Source: a virus
Reading direction: 5' to 3' (one strand)
DNA length: 46,397 bases
IMG/VR virus record: IMGVR_UViG_3300010883_000062
Coordinates: 1-46,397 of that record
Shown in pieces: positions 19,201 to 25,839 of this stretch (the stretch's first letter is position 1; the number at the start of each line of letters is the position of its first letter). The notes under the pieces were generated by a model, which worked only from the letters and a program-made list of their open reading frames with translations, was not told the DNA's origin and did no database searches. The translations under genes were made by a program, and so were the position numbers.

Positions 19201-20139
19201 ACTGGCACTTTGACCTCATCAATCACTATTCCAGCGGACGCTGTTTCTATAACTGTAACCGCAGTTGGCGGCGGCGGCGGCGGTTCTGGAGCGCATGGAA
19301 GAACAGCCAACGGAAGCGCAGGGACAAATACCACTTGGAGTGCTTCCATCGGAAACTCCACGGCTCTTGGTGGGGCTGGCGGTGTCGGGGATGGTTCAGA
19401 TAAATGGCGCGGCGGTGCTGGGGCAGATTCAAGTATTGGTGCAGGGGGTCTTACTACTGGATCGCGTCATTCAAACGGCAACTCTGCACAAACCCCTGCC
19501 CTTGGGGCTGGTGGTTCTGGCGGTGCTGGCGAAAGTCCAAATTGGAATAGAAGCAGTAGAAAAGGCGGTTCTGGTGGTGAGGCTGGTCAAACCACCATTA
19601 ACACTTATGACCTAACGAGCGTTGGAGCCTTTACTTTAACCCCAACAGCGACTGGAACAGCAGGGGTAGGGTCAACTTCGTCATCATATGGCAATGGTGG
19701 TTCTGGCGGTGCTGGGACTATTCAATATACCTATACGAAAGACACATCGACATTTAAGGACGTAATCCTCAATACGGTCGCGCCCTTTGCTGATGGGCAA
19801 ACTTGGAGAAATTATGTAGTAAATCAGGCGGCGGTTACTGGGATGGGTGCGCGGGGCTTAGGAACAAGCTCTTACCAAAATAATACTGGTCGATCTATAC
19901 AAGTTATGTTGTCGATTAATATTTCAAGTAGTTATCATGACGGTGATGTTTACGCCGAATTAAGCACAAATAATACTAGTTGGACAAGAGTTATGCATCT
20001 ATCAGACTCAGACTCAAACGAGCAGATGATCTTAATTGTTCCAGACGGTTATTATTATAGATTTCCGTATGACAAAGCCACTACAACGACACTGGGTGGT
20101 ATTTATTACTGGGCAGAATTAAGGGACAATAACTCATGA
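16225..20139 (+). CDS. Central tail tip / host-specificity protein (J-like)
   Basis: 1304 aa, starting inside the end of the peptidase gene. Order: an N-terminal hydrophobic helix region with charged helix (KRIAEIKAAEIEADMRRKARN); gpJ-like tail hub (RFIYGQMLVNGHLIFQETAGTDNRDLYRMVYLGEG; IRVRVEGRKLYDPR; NSALCVLDFLING); a fibronectin-III domain (about 648-735, APSVPSSVSATG ... FVKWTNPTD); a collagen-like stretch (about 747-795, GPTGPQGSTGSTGPQG); and a glycine-rich region (about 1010-1120) like that in the upstream adhesin. It contacts the host receptor and starts DNA ejection. Confidence 0.85.
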   Translation: MTGFEAFVVELLLKVGIPVGTGMHIASAASILAVSAGAKRIAEIKAAEIEADMRRKARNRAVEIQGLQIGTTAPRRFIYGQMLVNGHLIFQETAGTDNRDLYRMVYLGEGPISNADQLYFNEKQMTDVAGSLTSAGGTTPTSASEYYTYARVKVGSNGGANSTASGSHTAALIANTEWTNVCKMTGNAWMAYTLTHNNEVWSQGAPNIRVRVEGRKLYDPRLDGGGIGGGTGAHRYETSSTWAYSNNSALCVLDFLINGMKVAAGDIDFASFRAMADICDEDVVIQNEGGSNTSQKRYTTNGVAFLNDEVIASLEQLLAPCHGTLVEEGGVIRLIVPKDASTVVVGITEDDIISEVNISINSEVASRINKVSGTFTDADNNYQQGDFNPISSSALITSDGREHIQQIDLAFVTDQARAQRLASIVLKENALTNTMDIVLKPKFSYLKVGDVVTVKFEPEKLANVGTDSIVTTATKWTISAYDLTPEGAVKVSLEEYQDASYSWNTADHDYLTRTALADSFADAINLPSFGTPVKANYLDETGSQVLAVKIPITHASHVNFKGTRVNLLRYGVAANSSQTFVDVISSVFLPSSQNAGTFFGMPVQIETQHVGTYVSYAYKVSGATEVENGKSSALRTLDITSYVGKDTTAPSVPSSVSATGSFNQIFVKWTNPTDIDFDQVRVYRNSANNSGGASLIGEVRGTSFLNAGLGNTTSFYYWVSSVDKVGNESAKVASGQATTSAQLQDGQDGATGPTGPQGSTGSTGPQGSTGSTGATGPQGPVGAQGLTGGQGAAGADGNDANLIITFNGADIPITTNNQSAVTATQAQMDASFIAANPLSAMSEIPSVSDVWCRFVQLDATSGEVVTSSHRKWVYSSQDWTAHADQVDTPIFSPLMISDEAVTVHLTAGSINANRLLINSDVTFAEGGAWSVNKSNYADTSDGMWMGNPLGNEAFAFAASHNTGGSNEHGVLFTETETKLINPVIKKGTSVTVTGTLTSSITIPADAVSITVTAVGGGGGGSGAHGRTANGSAGTNTTWSASIGNSTALGGAGGVGDGSDKWRGGAGADSSIGAGGLTTGSRHSNGNSAQTPALGAGGSGGAGESPNWNRSSRKGGSGGEAGQTTINTYDLTSVGAFTLTPTATGTAGVGSTSSSYGNGGSGGAGTIQYTYTKDTSTFKDVILNTVAPFADGQTWRNYVVNQAAVTGMGARGLGTSSYQNNTGRSIQVMLSINISSSYHDGDVYAELSTNNTSWTRVMHLSDSDSNEQMILIVPDGYYYRFPYDKATTTTLGGIYYWAELRDNNS

Positions 20140-20465
20140 CTTTTTACCAAAACCCATCAACAGGTGCAACGTTTAACTCTTGCACTGCGGAAGATTTACC
20201 AGCCGATAAAGTTCCAAGTGGGTATATAAAAATTGCTGATCCTGTTTTTACTGAATCCGATGAACAAAAGGGGAATGGTATAAGGGCTGTTAGAAACAAG
20301 CTCCTACGAAAAGAAGTTGACCCTCTCGTATGCAACCCATTTAGGTGGAACGCGCTAACTGACGAGAAGCAGGGGCAATGGACGCAATATAGGACTTTTT
20401 TATTAGAAGTTCCTCAACAGTCAGAATTTCCAATCAATATTTCTTGGCCCACAAAGCCTAATTGA
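20136..20465 (+). CDS. Tail fibre assembly chaperone-like protein (Phage_tail_APC-like)
   Basis: 109 aa, overlapping the tip gene by 4 bases. The C-terminal half (LLRKEVDPLVCNPFRW, DEKQGQWTQYRTFLLEVPQQSEFPINISWPTKP) matches the tail-assembly-chaperone pattern 'W..YR..LL.VPQQ..FP.NI.WP..P'. It is expected to help fold the fibre or tip protein just upstream. The gene ends the tail block and is followed by a TTACAAAATGTAA element. Confidence 0.7.
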   Translation: MTFYQNPSTGATFNSCTAEDLPADKVPSGYIKIADPVFTESDEQKGNGIRAVRNKLLRKEVDPLVCNPFRWNALTDEKQGQWTQYRTFLLEVPQQSEFPINISWPTKPN

Positions 20466-20502
20466 TTTTTGGGATTTTAAATTAATATGTTTTCTGTTAA
20501 AA

Positions 20503-20515
20503 TTACAAAATGTAA
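20503..20515. promoter_or_regulatory. Dispersed near-palindrome TTACAAAATGTAA
   Basis: The element lies between the tail block and the lysis cassette, 15 bases before the DUF6127-like start. It is identical to the copies at 24951 and 31904. It may be an operator for the lysis genes. Confidence 0.45.
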
Positions 20516-20530
20516 TGTTGTAGGTACAAA

Positions 20531-20797
20531 ATGAGCGACCATGTTTTCAGACTAACGGAAGATGAAATGGATTTGCTGATTACGAAGTCGGCACATATCG
20601 GCGCAAAGCGTGCGCTGGCTGATCTTGGCCTACATGATGAAAACGCAGCAACCGACATTCGAGAAATTAGAAGCATATTAGATGGCTATCGCGTAGCAAA
20701 AAAAGGTTTTTTAAGTGCTTTTGGAAAGGCTTTAGCAGTTTGTGTGCTGGCTGTTCTTGGATTTGGTATTTACCTCGCAGGGGGAATAAATGAGTAA
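20531..20797 (+). CDS. DUF6127-like membrane protein (holin-like position)
   Basis: 88 aa. The N-terminal soluble part (FRLTEDEMDLLITKSAHIGAKRALADLGLHDENAATDIREIRSIL...) and the C-terminal single membrane segment (AFGKALAVCVLAVLGFGIYLAGG) fit DUF6127, a family usually found next to phage GH108 endolysins. It overlaps the muramidase gene by 8 bases. A role as holin or lysis regulator is inferred from context. Confidence 0.65.
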   Translation: MSDHVFRLTEDEMDLLITKSAHIGAKRALADLGLHDENAATDIREIRSILDGYRVAKKGFLSAFGKALAVCVLAVLGFGIYLAGGINE

Positions 20798-21326
20798 CGA
20801 AGTTTGGAACCGCGCAGCCGACCATGTTTTAAAAGTAGAGGGTGGTTACGTCGATGATCCGAATGACGCAGGGGGTGCGACTAATTGGGGCATTTCATTA
20901 CGTTTCGTAAAACAATCGGGCGTTGATTTAGATATTGATGGCGATGGCGACATTGATGCAGATGACATGAAAAAACTAACCAAGAAGCAAGCCCTAAAAG
21001 TTTATAAGGCTCACTTTTGGGATGGCAAAGCATATCCAAAAATGAAACATGATGAGGTTGCAATTAAGTGCTTTGATATGGCGGTCAACATGGGGCCGCG
21101 ACAGGCAAACAAATTGGCACAAAGGGCGGCGAATGATTGCGGTGAGAACCTCTCTGTTGATGGTGCCATTGGCCCTGCTTCACTAGCCGCGATGAACTGG
21201 ATTGACGAAGGTTCGATGATGAACGCATTGCGTAATCGTCAAGCAGATTTTTATCGTGATTTGGTTAAAAGAAAGCCTTCTTATAAGAAGTTTTTAAAAG
21301 GATGGTTGAACAGAGCAGCACTATAG
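20790..21326 (+). CDS. GH108 N-acetylmuramidase endolysin with inserted EF-hand loop
   Basis: 178 aa. The signature KVEGGYVDDPNDAGGATNWGIS is the glycosyl hydrolase 108 active-site region, with E17 as catalytic acid. The C-terminal half (FDMAVNMGPRQANKLAQ, VDGAIGPASLAAMN) is the linked peptidoglycan-binding part. Between them, residues 48-59 read D-I-D-G-D-G-D-I-D-A-D-D, a full EF-hand calcium loop. There is no signal peptide, so export would need a holin. It degrades host peptidoglycan at lysis. Confidence 0.88.
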   Translation: MSNEVWNRAADHVLKVEGGYVDDPNDAGGATNWGISLRFVKQSGVDLDIDGDGDIDADDMKKLTKKQALKVYKAHFWDGKAYPKMKHDEVAIKCFDMAVNMGPRQANKLAQRAANDCGENLSVDGAIGPASLAAMNWIDEGSMMNALRNRQADFYRDLVKRKPSYKKFLKGWLNRAAL

Positions 21327-21413
21327 CGCAAAGACGCTGCCACGCTTGCGGAAACGCCCACTGAGGCACTAAACGCTGGCAAACGCCCTGTTGCTGCAAG
21401 GGTGTAAAATGTT

Positions 21414-21638
21414 GTGTTACTGGCGTTCCTATTGGTGCTTACGATCAACGGCGTCACACATGACGCTGGCGGCGATGTTTTGTTTAATTCAGTTATTACT
21501 TGCAACCAATACGCAAAGTGGTTGGAGCAAGGTGGTAACGAGCGTTGGACAACTAGCCGTGTTTATCATCAAAACAAAATTGAAGCATATTGTGTTCCAA
21601 AGTTTGTTGATCCGTCAAAAATTACGGTTCACGAATGA
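21414..21638 (+). CDS. Small exported/membrane-anchored lysis-cassette protein (GTG start)
   Basis: 74 aa with a GTG start at 21414, behind AAGGGTG. The N-terminus MLLAFLLVLTINGV is a signal-like hydrophobic segment, followed by a soluble part with two Cys (VITCNQYAKWLEQGG, EAYCVPKFVDPSK). Its stop overlaps the next ATG (ATGA), supporting this frame over a parallel one starting upstream. Small exported proteins with the CNxYAxxL...CVPKxVDP pattern occur in marine-phage lysis regions. A spanin-like role is possible but unproven. Confidence 0.55.
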   Translation: MLLAFLLVLTINGVTHDAGGDVLFNSVITCNQYAKWLEQGGNERWTTSRVYHQNKIEAYCVPKFVDPSKITVHE

Positions 21639-22099
21639 TTGAAATCGGTATTGCAATATCAACCGCAGTCAGTGCGTTCAATATGCTCAAAAAGGGAATG
21701 CAAGTCGGTAAAGATTTGCAAGACATGAGCGGTCAACTCTCGCAATGGGCTGGGGCAATGTCTGATTTAGATTTCCTCGAAAACAAAAACAAAAACCCTA
21801 GTGTGTTCCAAATTTTAGGTGGTGGCGTTGAATCAGATGCGATGGAAATCTTCGCCGCGAGGAAACGTTTTACGACCATGCGCGATGAATTAAAATCCTA
21901 TATTTCAACAGTTTATGGGCCGTCACACTGGCAGGAACTCCTGTCTATAGAGGCCGATATTCGAAAACAAAAACGAGAAAACGAATATAAACGGCTGGAA
22001 ATGATGCAATCAATTAAAGAATGGTCGGCTGGAATGATATTGTTTTTACTTTTGGTTGGCGCGCTGTTTGGTTTCATTTTTTTAGTAAGATTATCTTAG
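21635..22099 (+). CDS. Lysis-region protein with C-terminal membrane anchor
   Basis: 154 aa, starting in an ATGA overlap. The N-terminus has an amphipathic Gly/Ala helix (GIAISTAVSAFNMLKKGMQVGKDLQD), the middle is charged and probably coiled (ADIRKQKRENEYKRLEMMQS), and the C-terminus is one membrane helix (AGMILFLLLVGALFGFIFLV). I do not recognise a named family. Between the small exported protein and the holin candidates it may belong to a lysis or injection complex. Confidence 0.5.
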   Translation: MIEIGIAISTAVSAFNMLKKGMQVGKDLQDMSGQLSQWAGAMSDLDFLENKNKNPSVFQILGGGVESDAMEIFAARKRFTTMRDELKSYISTVYGPSHWQELLSIEADIRKQKRENEYKRLEMMQSIKEWSAGMILFLLLVGALFGFIFLVRLS

Positions 22100-22114
22100 C
22101 AAAAAGGAAATAAA

Positions 22115-22450
22115 ATGTCAGCAAAAAAAACATTGGAAGTTGGCTCTGAATTTGCAGATTTGGACATAGATGATGATGGAATTGTAAGCGATGACGAAAT
22201 GAGATTGCGAAAAGAATTTGTCAGATTAGACAACGAAAATCGCATGGCAGATCAGCAAAGGCTAATGGCGTGGGTATCAATGATATTCGTTATGGTTGTA
22301 GTCGCGGTTCAGTACACACCAATTGTTTCTCTTGATCGAATAAACGCAACGCTTGGATTTGTGAACACTGTAGTTCTTGGCCAACTTGGTGTGGTGGTCA
22401 GTTTTATGGGATTTTCTGCACTGCAAAAAAGAAATGGTAATGGAAAATGA
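22115..22450 (+). CDS. EF-hand membrane protein (holin-like)
   Basis: 111 aa, with AAAAAGGAAATAAA before the ATG. Residues 17-28 (D-I-D-D-D-G-I-V-S-D-D-E) form a textbook EF-hand loop with Asp at 1, 3 and 5, Gly at 6 and Glu at 12. It is followed by a charged linker and two membrane helices (LMAWVSMIFVMVVVAVQY and NTVVLGQLGVVVSFMGF). The architecture suggests a calcium-sensing small membrane protein in the lysis cassette. It overlaps the next gene by 4 bases. Confidence 0.55.
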   Translation: MSAKKTLEVGSEFADLDIDDDGIVSDDEMRLRKEFVRLDNENRMADQQRLMAWVSMIFVMVVVAVQYTPIVSLDRINATLGFVNTVVLGQLGVVVSFMGFSALQKRNGNGK

Positions 22451-22833
22451 TACAAGCATTAATAGGCCCGATTGCACAACTGGCTGGCGGCTGGTTGCAA
22501 GGCAAAGCTGACAAAAGCGCGGCTGAAGCAAAATTAAAACTTACTGAAGCAGAAACAAAATCTAAAATCCTTTTATCAAAGGAAACATCTGTTGCGGATT
22601 GGGAGCGAATTATGGCCCAAGGCACACAGCATTCTTGGAAGGACGAAATGTTCAGTATAATTCTAGCTGCGCCATGTGTACTGGCATTTTGTGGCGAGTG
22701 GGGAAGGCAAATCGTTGCAAACGGTTTTGTTGCTTTAGAAACAATGCCAGAATATTATCGTTATTTTCTAGGTTGTGCGATAGCCGCGAGTTTCGGCATT
22801 CGAGGCGCGTCAAAATACTTTAATAAACGATAA
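22447..22833 (+). CDS. Holin of the 3TM type
   Basis: 128 aa, starting in an ATGA overlap. The N-terminus is an Ala-rich helix (LQGKADKSAAEAKLKLTEAE), then SWKDEMFSIILAAPCVLAFCGEWGRQIVANGF, METMPEYYRYFLGCAIAASFGIRG-type segments: the WKDE(W/M) motif and AASFG end are characteristic of the Holin_3TMs family. It would form the membrane lesion that lets the muramidase out. It is the last gene of the rightward late block, and is followed by terminators. Confidence 0.7.
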   Translation: MIQALIGPIAQLAGGWLQGKADKSAAEAKLKLTEAETKSKILLSKETSVADWERIMAQGTQHSWKDEMFSIILAAPCVLAFCGEWGRQIVANGFVALETMPEYYRYFLGCAIAASFGIRGASKYFNKR

Positions 22834-23022
22834 CGAACTTTATTTCGTGTTGTAAAAATATGCTTAAATCCACATTTTGTGTTTGTTTGCTTGTCAAACA
22901 CTACTAAAAACGCTATATATCTAATATCTATAAAGTACCTAGATAAATTCCTCATTTCTGTAATGATGATCCCATCGCTGTACTTTGTTTGGGTTTCTGT
23001 AGAGATACAGAATAACTTTTAT

Positions 23023-23050
23023 GGGGGGGCTTATGTCTCCCCCTTTTTTT
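23023..23050 (+). terminator. Rho-independent terminator of the late block
   Basis: A GGGGG...CCCCC stem (23023-23029 with 23039-23043), loop CTTATGTCT, and seven T at 23044-23050. Confidence 0.75.
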
Positions 23051-23061
23051 ATTTTAAAAAG

Positions 23062-23095
23062 AAAAACCCTCGCAGTTTTCTCTACGAGGGTTTTT
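23062..23095. terminator. Bidirectional rho-independent terminator
   Basis: The stem AAAAACCCTCG (23062-23072) pairs perfectly with CGAGGGTTTTT (23085-23095), with a 12-base loop. It gives a U tract on both strands, so it ends the rightward late transcript and the leftward HTH-SSB-RecT transcript. Confidence 0.85.
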
Positions 23096-23171
23096 ATGTA
23101 AAGCGAACCAGACGTGACCAAACGACCAAACACACAGGATAGAATCACATTATTATAAATTGTTTCTTTGG

Positions 23172-23411
23172 TCAATAAATAGTTTGTTCTTCTGACAAGT
23201 TTTGGGTCTGGTTTTGATTTGTTTTGTATTTCTGTTCAAAGGCTGACCAATCGTGGGCCAGTATAACATTTTTACCACCCAACTTCATAGCATCAAGTTT
23301 TCCATCTTTGATCAACTTTCTAATGGTGTGGGGAGTTACACCCCACTTTTGTGATAGCTGGCTAACGCTCAAGGCTGGAGCGTGTAAAGAATTAAAATGG
23401 GATTTCATCAT
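23172..23411 (-). CDS. Excisionase/MerR-type helix-turn-helix protein
   Basis: 79 aa (an alternative ATG is one codon in). The core LSVSQLSQKWGVTPHTIRKLIKDGKLDAMKLGGKNVILAHDWSAFEQKY is a typical HTH_17/excisionase-family winged helix: helix, turn, recognition helix, then the 'K.GGK..I...D...F' wing. It overlaps the 3' end of the SSB gene by 20 bases, so it is co-expressed with SSB and RecT. It could be a recombination directionality factor or a transcription factor; no integrase is visible in the window. Confidence 0.65.
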   Translation of the reverse strand: MMKSHFNSLHAPALSVSQLSQKWGVTPHTIRKLIKDGKLDAMKLGGKNVILAHDWSAFEQKYKTNQNQTQNLSEEQTIY

Positions 23412-23820
23412 CTATCTCTTTCTGTTGTGAACTTGTTTGACTCTGCGGATTTACAATATATCCGTTGTCTGTTTTTTCAGAGCCGTAGTTAGTCATGGGC
23501 CTTTCAGACAACCCAATTATTTGACCCTTAAAGTTGTCAACTTTAATATCTGTATATTTTGCATCATCGACTTTACGGTAGGTGACTTGACCTATAACTT
23601 GAAGCCGTGAGCCTTTTTTTACATAGTTTTTGATATAATTAACAGAATGTGTTGAGAATACTGATACGTTATGCCATTGAGTTACCTCTTTGGGCTGACC
23701 ATTTTTGTCTTTCCATTTATCGCTGGTAGCTAAAGAAAAAGTCGCAAATTCTCCTATATCACCGCCATGAATTTTAGGGTCTTGGCCCACATTTCCGATT
23801 AAGATTACTTGATTAAACAT
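23392..23820 (-). CDS. ssb: Single-stranded DNA-binding protein
   Basis: 142 aa. N-terminal OB fold (MFNQVILIGNVGQDPKI, FATFSLATSDKWKD, VTQWHNVSVFSTHSVNYIKNYVKKGSRLQVIGQVTYRKV) and the canonical acidic tip DDEIPF at the C-terminus, which recruits partner proteins. It is transcribed leftward behind RecT. Its start is preceded by AAAGGAAACCCAAACA, a copy of the conserved leader element. It coats ssDNA in replication and RecT-mediated annealing. Confidence 0.93.
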   Translation of the reverse strand: MFNQVILIGNVGQDPKIHGGDIGEFATFSLATSDKWKDKNGQPKEVTQWHNVSVFSTHSVNYIKNYVKKGSRLQVIGQVTYRKVDDAKYTDIKVDNFKGQIIGLSERPMTNYGSEKTDNGYIVNPQSQTSSQQKEIDDEIPF

Positions 23821-23835
23821 TGTTTGGGTTTCCTT

Positions 23836-24804
23836 TTACAATATAATTTCTGGATCATTTTGTGCAGACATACGATCTGCAATTTCTTCAACACGTTCTT
23901 CTAAAAACGGTTGAAATCTTTCACGGCATTTTTCAGCCCAAGCCGCGCCATGCTTTGAAACATCACAAACTGCAATTCTTTCTTTGTTAAAACGATTTTC
24001 TGCTTCAACAAAATCTTCCTGAGTTTGACAAAGATTAAACACTGCTTCTGCTTCATCCATCCAACGGCGAAGCACATCACGACATTTTATCTTTCCTTCG
24101 TCAGACTGCAAAAGTTCAACGATATATTTAGTTTCTATCGTTTGCCATTTTTCGTTATGCTCCTTCAAAAAAGTGCCTTTTGGCTCAACTTTTACAACAG
24201 ATGCATTCGGTAAAACGTCTTTTATTTGTTTAAACGTGTCAGTATTCTCAAATGTATGAGGGTGAATGTTTTTTATTTCTGGCTCTGGATAGTCTATCGC
24301 CTCCTCCCTGCTAATGACGCCATTTAAAGCGTCAGCAAAAGAATCACGCAAAGCAAAACCTCTCGCTCTCATTTGCAACATTCTTTGGGGGTAACTGTGC
24401 CACGGACCCTTGTGTGACTTACTTAAAAGACCAGCTTTCTTTGCCATTTCCATAGTAAATGTTTGAGTGGTTTCAATTACATTGCCTTTTACTTCCCTTT
24501 TCACCACGCAAGTTGCAGAATTATCGTCGTGCGTTTCTTCGATTCCAGCAAATTGTGGATGACGTTGCACCAGTGAAATAAGCGCATCACCCCAGACTGA
24601 GGGCTTTCCGTTAATAACGGAAATAGATTGAAGCGCAGCCAGTGGCTGAAGCCCAAGTTCATACCCCCATTGAATCGCTACGACTATATCCGTTGGCTTA
24701 TTTCTGTAGGCTTGTGGAACTAATTCGCTCGACGCTAAGTCTTTTGCAAACTCTTTTGCTTCCGAAAGAGTTTGAGGGGCAAAGGTTGTTACCATTTTGT
24801 TCAT
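23836..24804 (-). CDS. recT: RecT-family single-strand annealing protein
   Basis: 322 aa from the ATG at 24804, which has AAAGGAACCCAAACA before it; an upstream in-frame start would run through the regulatory region and is unlikely. Family motifs: LASSELVPQAYRNKPTDIVVAIQWGYELGL, PLAALQSISVINGKPSVWGDALISLV, GPWHSYPQRMLQMRARGFALRDSFADAL, then a divergent C-terminus. It promotes annealing of homologous strands with SSB. No RecE-like exonuclease is visible next to it. Confidence 0.88.
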   Translation of the reverse strand: MNKMVTTFAPQTLSEAKEFAKDLASSELVPQAYRNKPTDIVVAIQWGYELGLQPLAALQSISVINGKPSVWGDALISLVQRHPQFAGIEETHDDNSATCVVKREVKGNVIETTQTFTMEMAKKAGLLSKSHKGPWHSYPQRMLQMRARGFALRDSFADALNGVISREEAIDYPEPEIKNIHPHTFENTDTFKQIKDVLPNASVVKVEPKGTFLKEHNEKWQTIETKYIVELLQSDEGKIKCRDVLRRWMDEAEAVFNLCQTQEDFVEAENRFNKERIAVCDVSKHGAAWAEKCRERFQPFLEERVEEIADRMSAQNDPEIIL

Positions 24805-24991
24805 TGTTTGGGTTCCTTTTACGATTATTATTATGTTTTGTAACATTACGTTATAAAATGTAAAAGCGCAAGCAAAAAATATTCTTCAAAAAAACTTTTA
24901 TTTTTAGAGCAATACATTTCCAATGTATGTTTTTTTGTTGAAATTAATAATTACAAAATGTAAAGTTTTTGAAAAATTGAAGGGATTGAAA
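24805..24991. promoter_or_regulatory. Divergent control region recT / HTH gene
   Basis: This region separates the leftward recT-ssb unit from the rightward HTH unit. It holds two one-mismatch 13-mers in opposite orientation (24831-24843 TTATGTTTTGTAA; 24851-24863 TTATAAAATGTAA), one perfect TTACAAAATGTAA (24951-24963), a perfect 7-bp hairpin ATACATT/AATGTAT (24912-24928) and one copy of a 33-base exact repeat. Its layout is that of an early switch region; exact promoters are not clear to me. Confidence 0.55.
24887..24919 (+). repeat. 33-base exact direct repeat, copy 1
   Basis: It runs from CAAAAAAACTTTT to GCAATACATTT and is identical to 32135-32167, where the same bases encode the end (TKKLLFLEQYI) of a small protein. 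Here it is non-coding, upstream of the HTH gene. Confidence 0.85.
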
Positions 24992-25213
24992 TTGTCAGAA
25001 ATAAAACAATTTATTAAATCAATCGGTGGTAATAAATTTATCGCTGAAAAATGTGGTATTTCACCAACGGCTGTATCTCTTTGGATTAGGCGACAAAATA
25101 TACCAGCGAAAAAAGCATTAATTTTATCTGAACTTTCAAGATTAGGAAATAACGAGATCACACCCGAAGAACTTCTTAAAAAGTTTACTAAGGGGCCGTG
25201 GCAATGTAAATAA
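24992..25213 (+). CDS. YdaS/Cro-like helix-turn-helix protein (TTG start)
   Basis: About 73 aa. I chose TTG at 24992 because GAAGGGA (24979-24985) is well spaced from it; longer frames would run through the control region. The core EIKQFIKSIGGNKFIAEKCGISPTAVSLWIRRQNIPAKKALILSELS matches YdaS/Cro-type phage regulators (helix, 'G.s..aVs.W' recognition helix, 'Iparra'). It is the first gene of the rightward early block, facing recT, and is the most likely Cro-like switch protein. It may bind the TTACAAAATGTAA element 28 bases upstream. Confidence 0.65.
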   Translation: MSEIKQFIKSIGGNKFIAEKCGISPTAVSLWIRRQNIPAKKALILSELSRLGNNEITPEELLKKFTKGPWQCK

Positions 25214-25223
25214 TAAAATTAAT

Positions 25224-25643
25224 ATGTCTTATTTATTTGAAATTCCAATTCATCCAGTTCCAAAAGCAAGGCCACGAACTTTTACGAACAAACATGGATT
25301 AAGTCGGACTTATACTCCCAAAAAAACTAAGGATTTTGAAGGGCTTGTAAGAGATTGGATTGCAGCCAATCATAATAAGCATCCTTTCGAAGGGCCGCTG
25401 AAATTAGAGCTAACATTTATGATGCCTGTGCCAAAAAGTTACAGTAAAAAAAGTCGAAATTGGTGCTTATCGAAGTTTGGAACCCACACAAAAAAGCCTG
25501 ATCTGGATAATTTAGAAAAAAGTGTAATGGATGCCGCAGAAGGGATTCTTTATTACAACGATAGTCAGATTTGTAGTAAGATTAGCAACAAGGTTTGGGC
25601 TGAAAAGCCTATGATAGTATTGGAACTTTCCTTTATCGAATAG
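25224..25643 (+). CDS. rusA: RusA-family Holliday junction resolvase
   Basis: 139 aa. Motifs: an N-terminal strand with PxPKARPR (IHPVPKARPRTF), the helix FEGLVRDWIAANH, and the diagnostic THTKKPDLDNLEKSVMDAAEGILYYNDSQICS, which carries the catalytic Asp residues. It resolves branched DNA before packaging. It lies 10 bases after the HTH gene; its ribosome binding site is weak, so coupling is possible. Confidence 0.9.
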   Translation: MSYLFEIPIHPVPKARPRTFTNKHGLSRTYTPKKTKDFEGLVRDWIAANHNKHPFEGPLKLELTFMMPVPKSYSKKSRNWCLSKFGTHTKKPDLDNLEKSVMDAAEGILYYNDSQICSKISNKVWAEKPMIVLELSFIE

Positions 25644-25661
25644 AAATCATTACGATGTCGT

Positions 25662-25745
25662 GGCGATAACGCGATACATAATACATAATACATAATACAT
25701 AATACATATATTATATACATATATAGCGGCTATCGCCGTTTTTTT
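25662..25745 (+). repeat. Inverted-repeat-flanked ATACATA tandem array (candidate origin or terminator)
   Basis: Five perfect tandem copies of the 7-mer ATACATA (25674-25708) are followed by more AT-rich sequence with ATATACATATATA. The array is enclosed by GGCGATA (25662-25668) and TATCGCC (25731-25737), with GC-rich inner bases, then seven T (25739-25745). It lies between rusA and the DUF1376/primase-helicase genes. This looks like iterons plus an AT-rich unwinding region; a terminator with a large loop is the alternative. Confidence 0.6.
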
Positions 25746-25755
25746 AAAAAAAGAT

Positions 25756-25815
25756 TTGCAAATTTAAAAAGGTTGGTTTATATGCGTAAAGCATAAAAAG
25801 ATTACAAATAAGTAA
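25756..25815 (+). promoter_or_regulatory. Candidate promoter with TATGC-N5-GCATA operator
   Basis: TTGCAA (25756-25761), 17 bases, TATATG (25779-25784), with the palindrome TATGCGTAAAGCATA at 25781-25795 overlapping the -10. A longer variant of the other element (TTACAAATAAGTAA, 25802-25815) follows. It would drive the DUF1376 and primase-helicase genes. Confidence 0.45.
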
Positions 25816-25839
25816 TCGAACCCAGACGAAGGCGATACA

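Larger units (their letters stand above)
22834..23171. other. 338-base intergenic region between convergent blocks
   Basis: No convincing gene is present. Contents: a perfect 7-bp hairpin TTCTGTA/TACAGAA (22995-23012); an orphan leftward copy of the AACCCAAAC leader element (complement of 22987-22995) followed, on the minus strand, only by a 7-codon frame; then two terminators. The left part is AT-rich and otherwise featureless. Confidence 0.6.

Noticed and set aside
22761-22955. Leftward frame of 64 codons overlapping the holin end
   Set aside because: It overlaps the holin coding end, has no ribosome binding site and no family resemblance.
25662-25745. CRISPR array
   Set aside because: Repeats are 7 bases and abutting, with no spacers.
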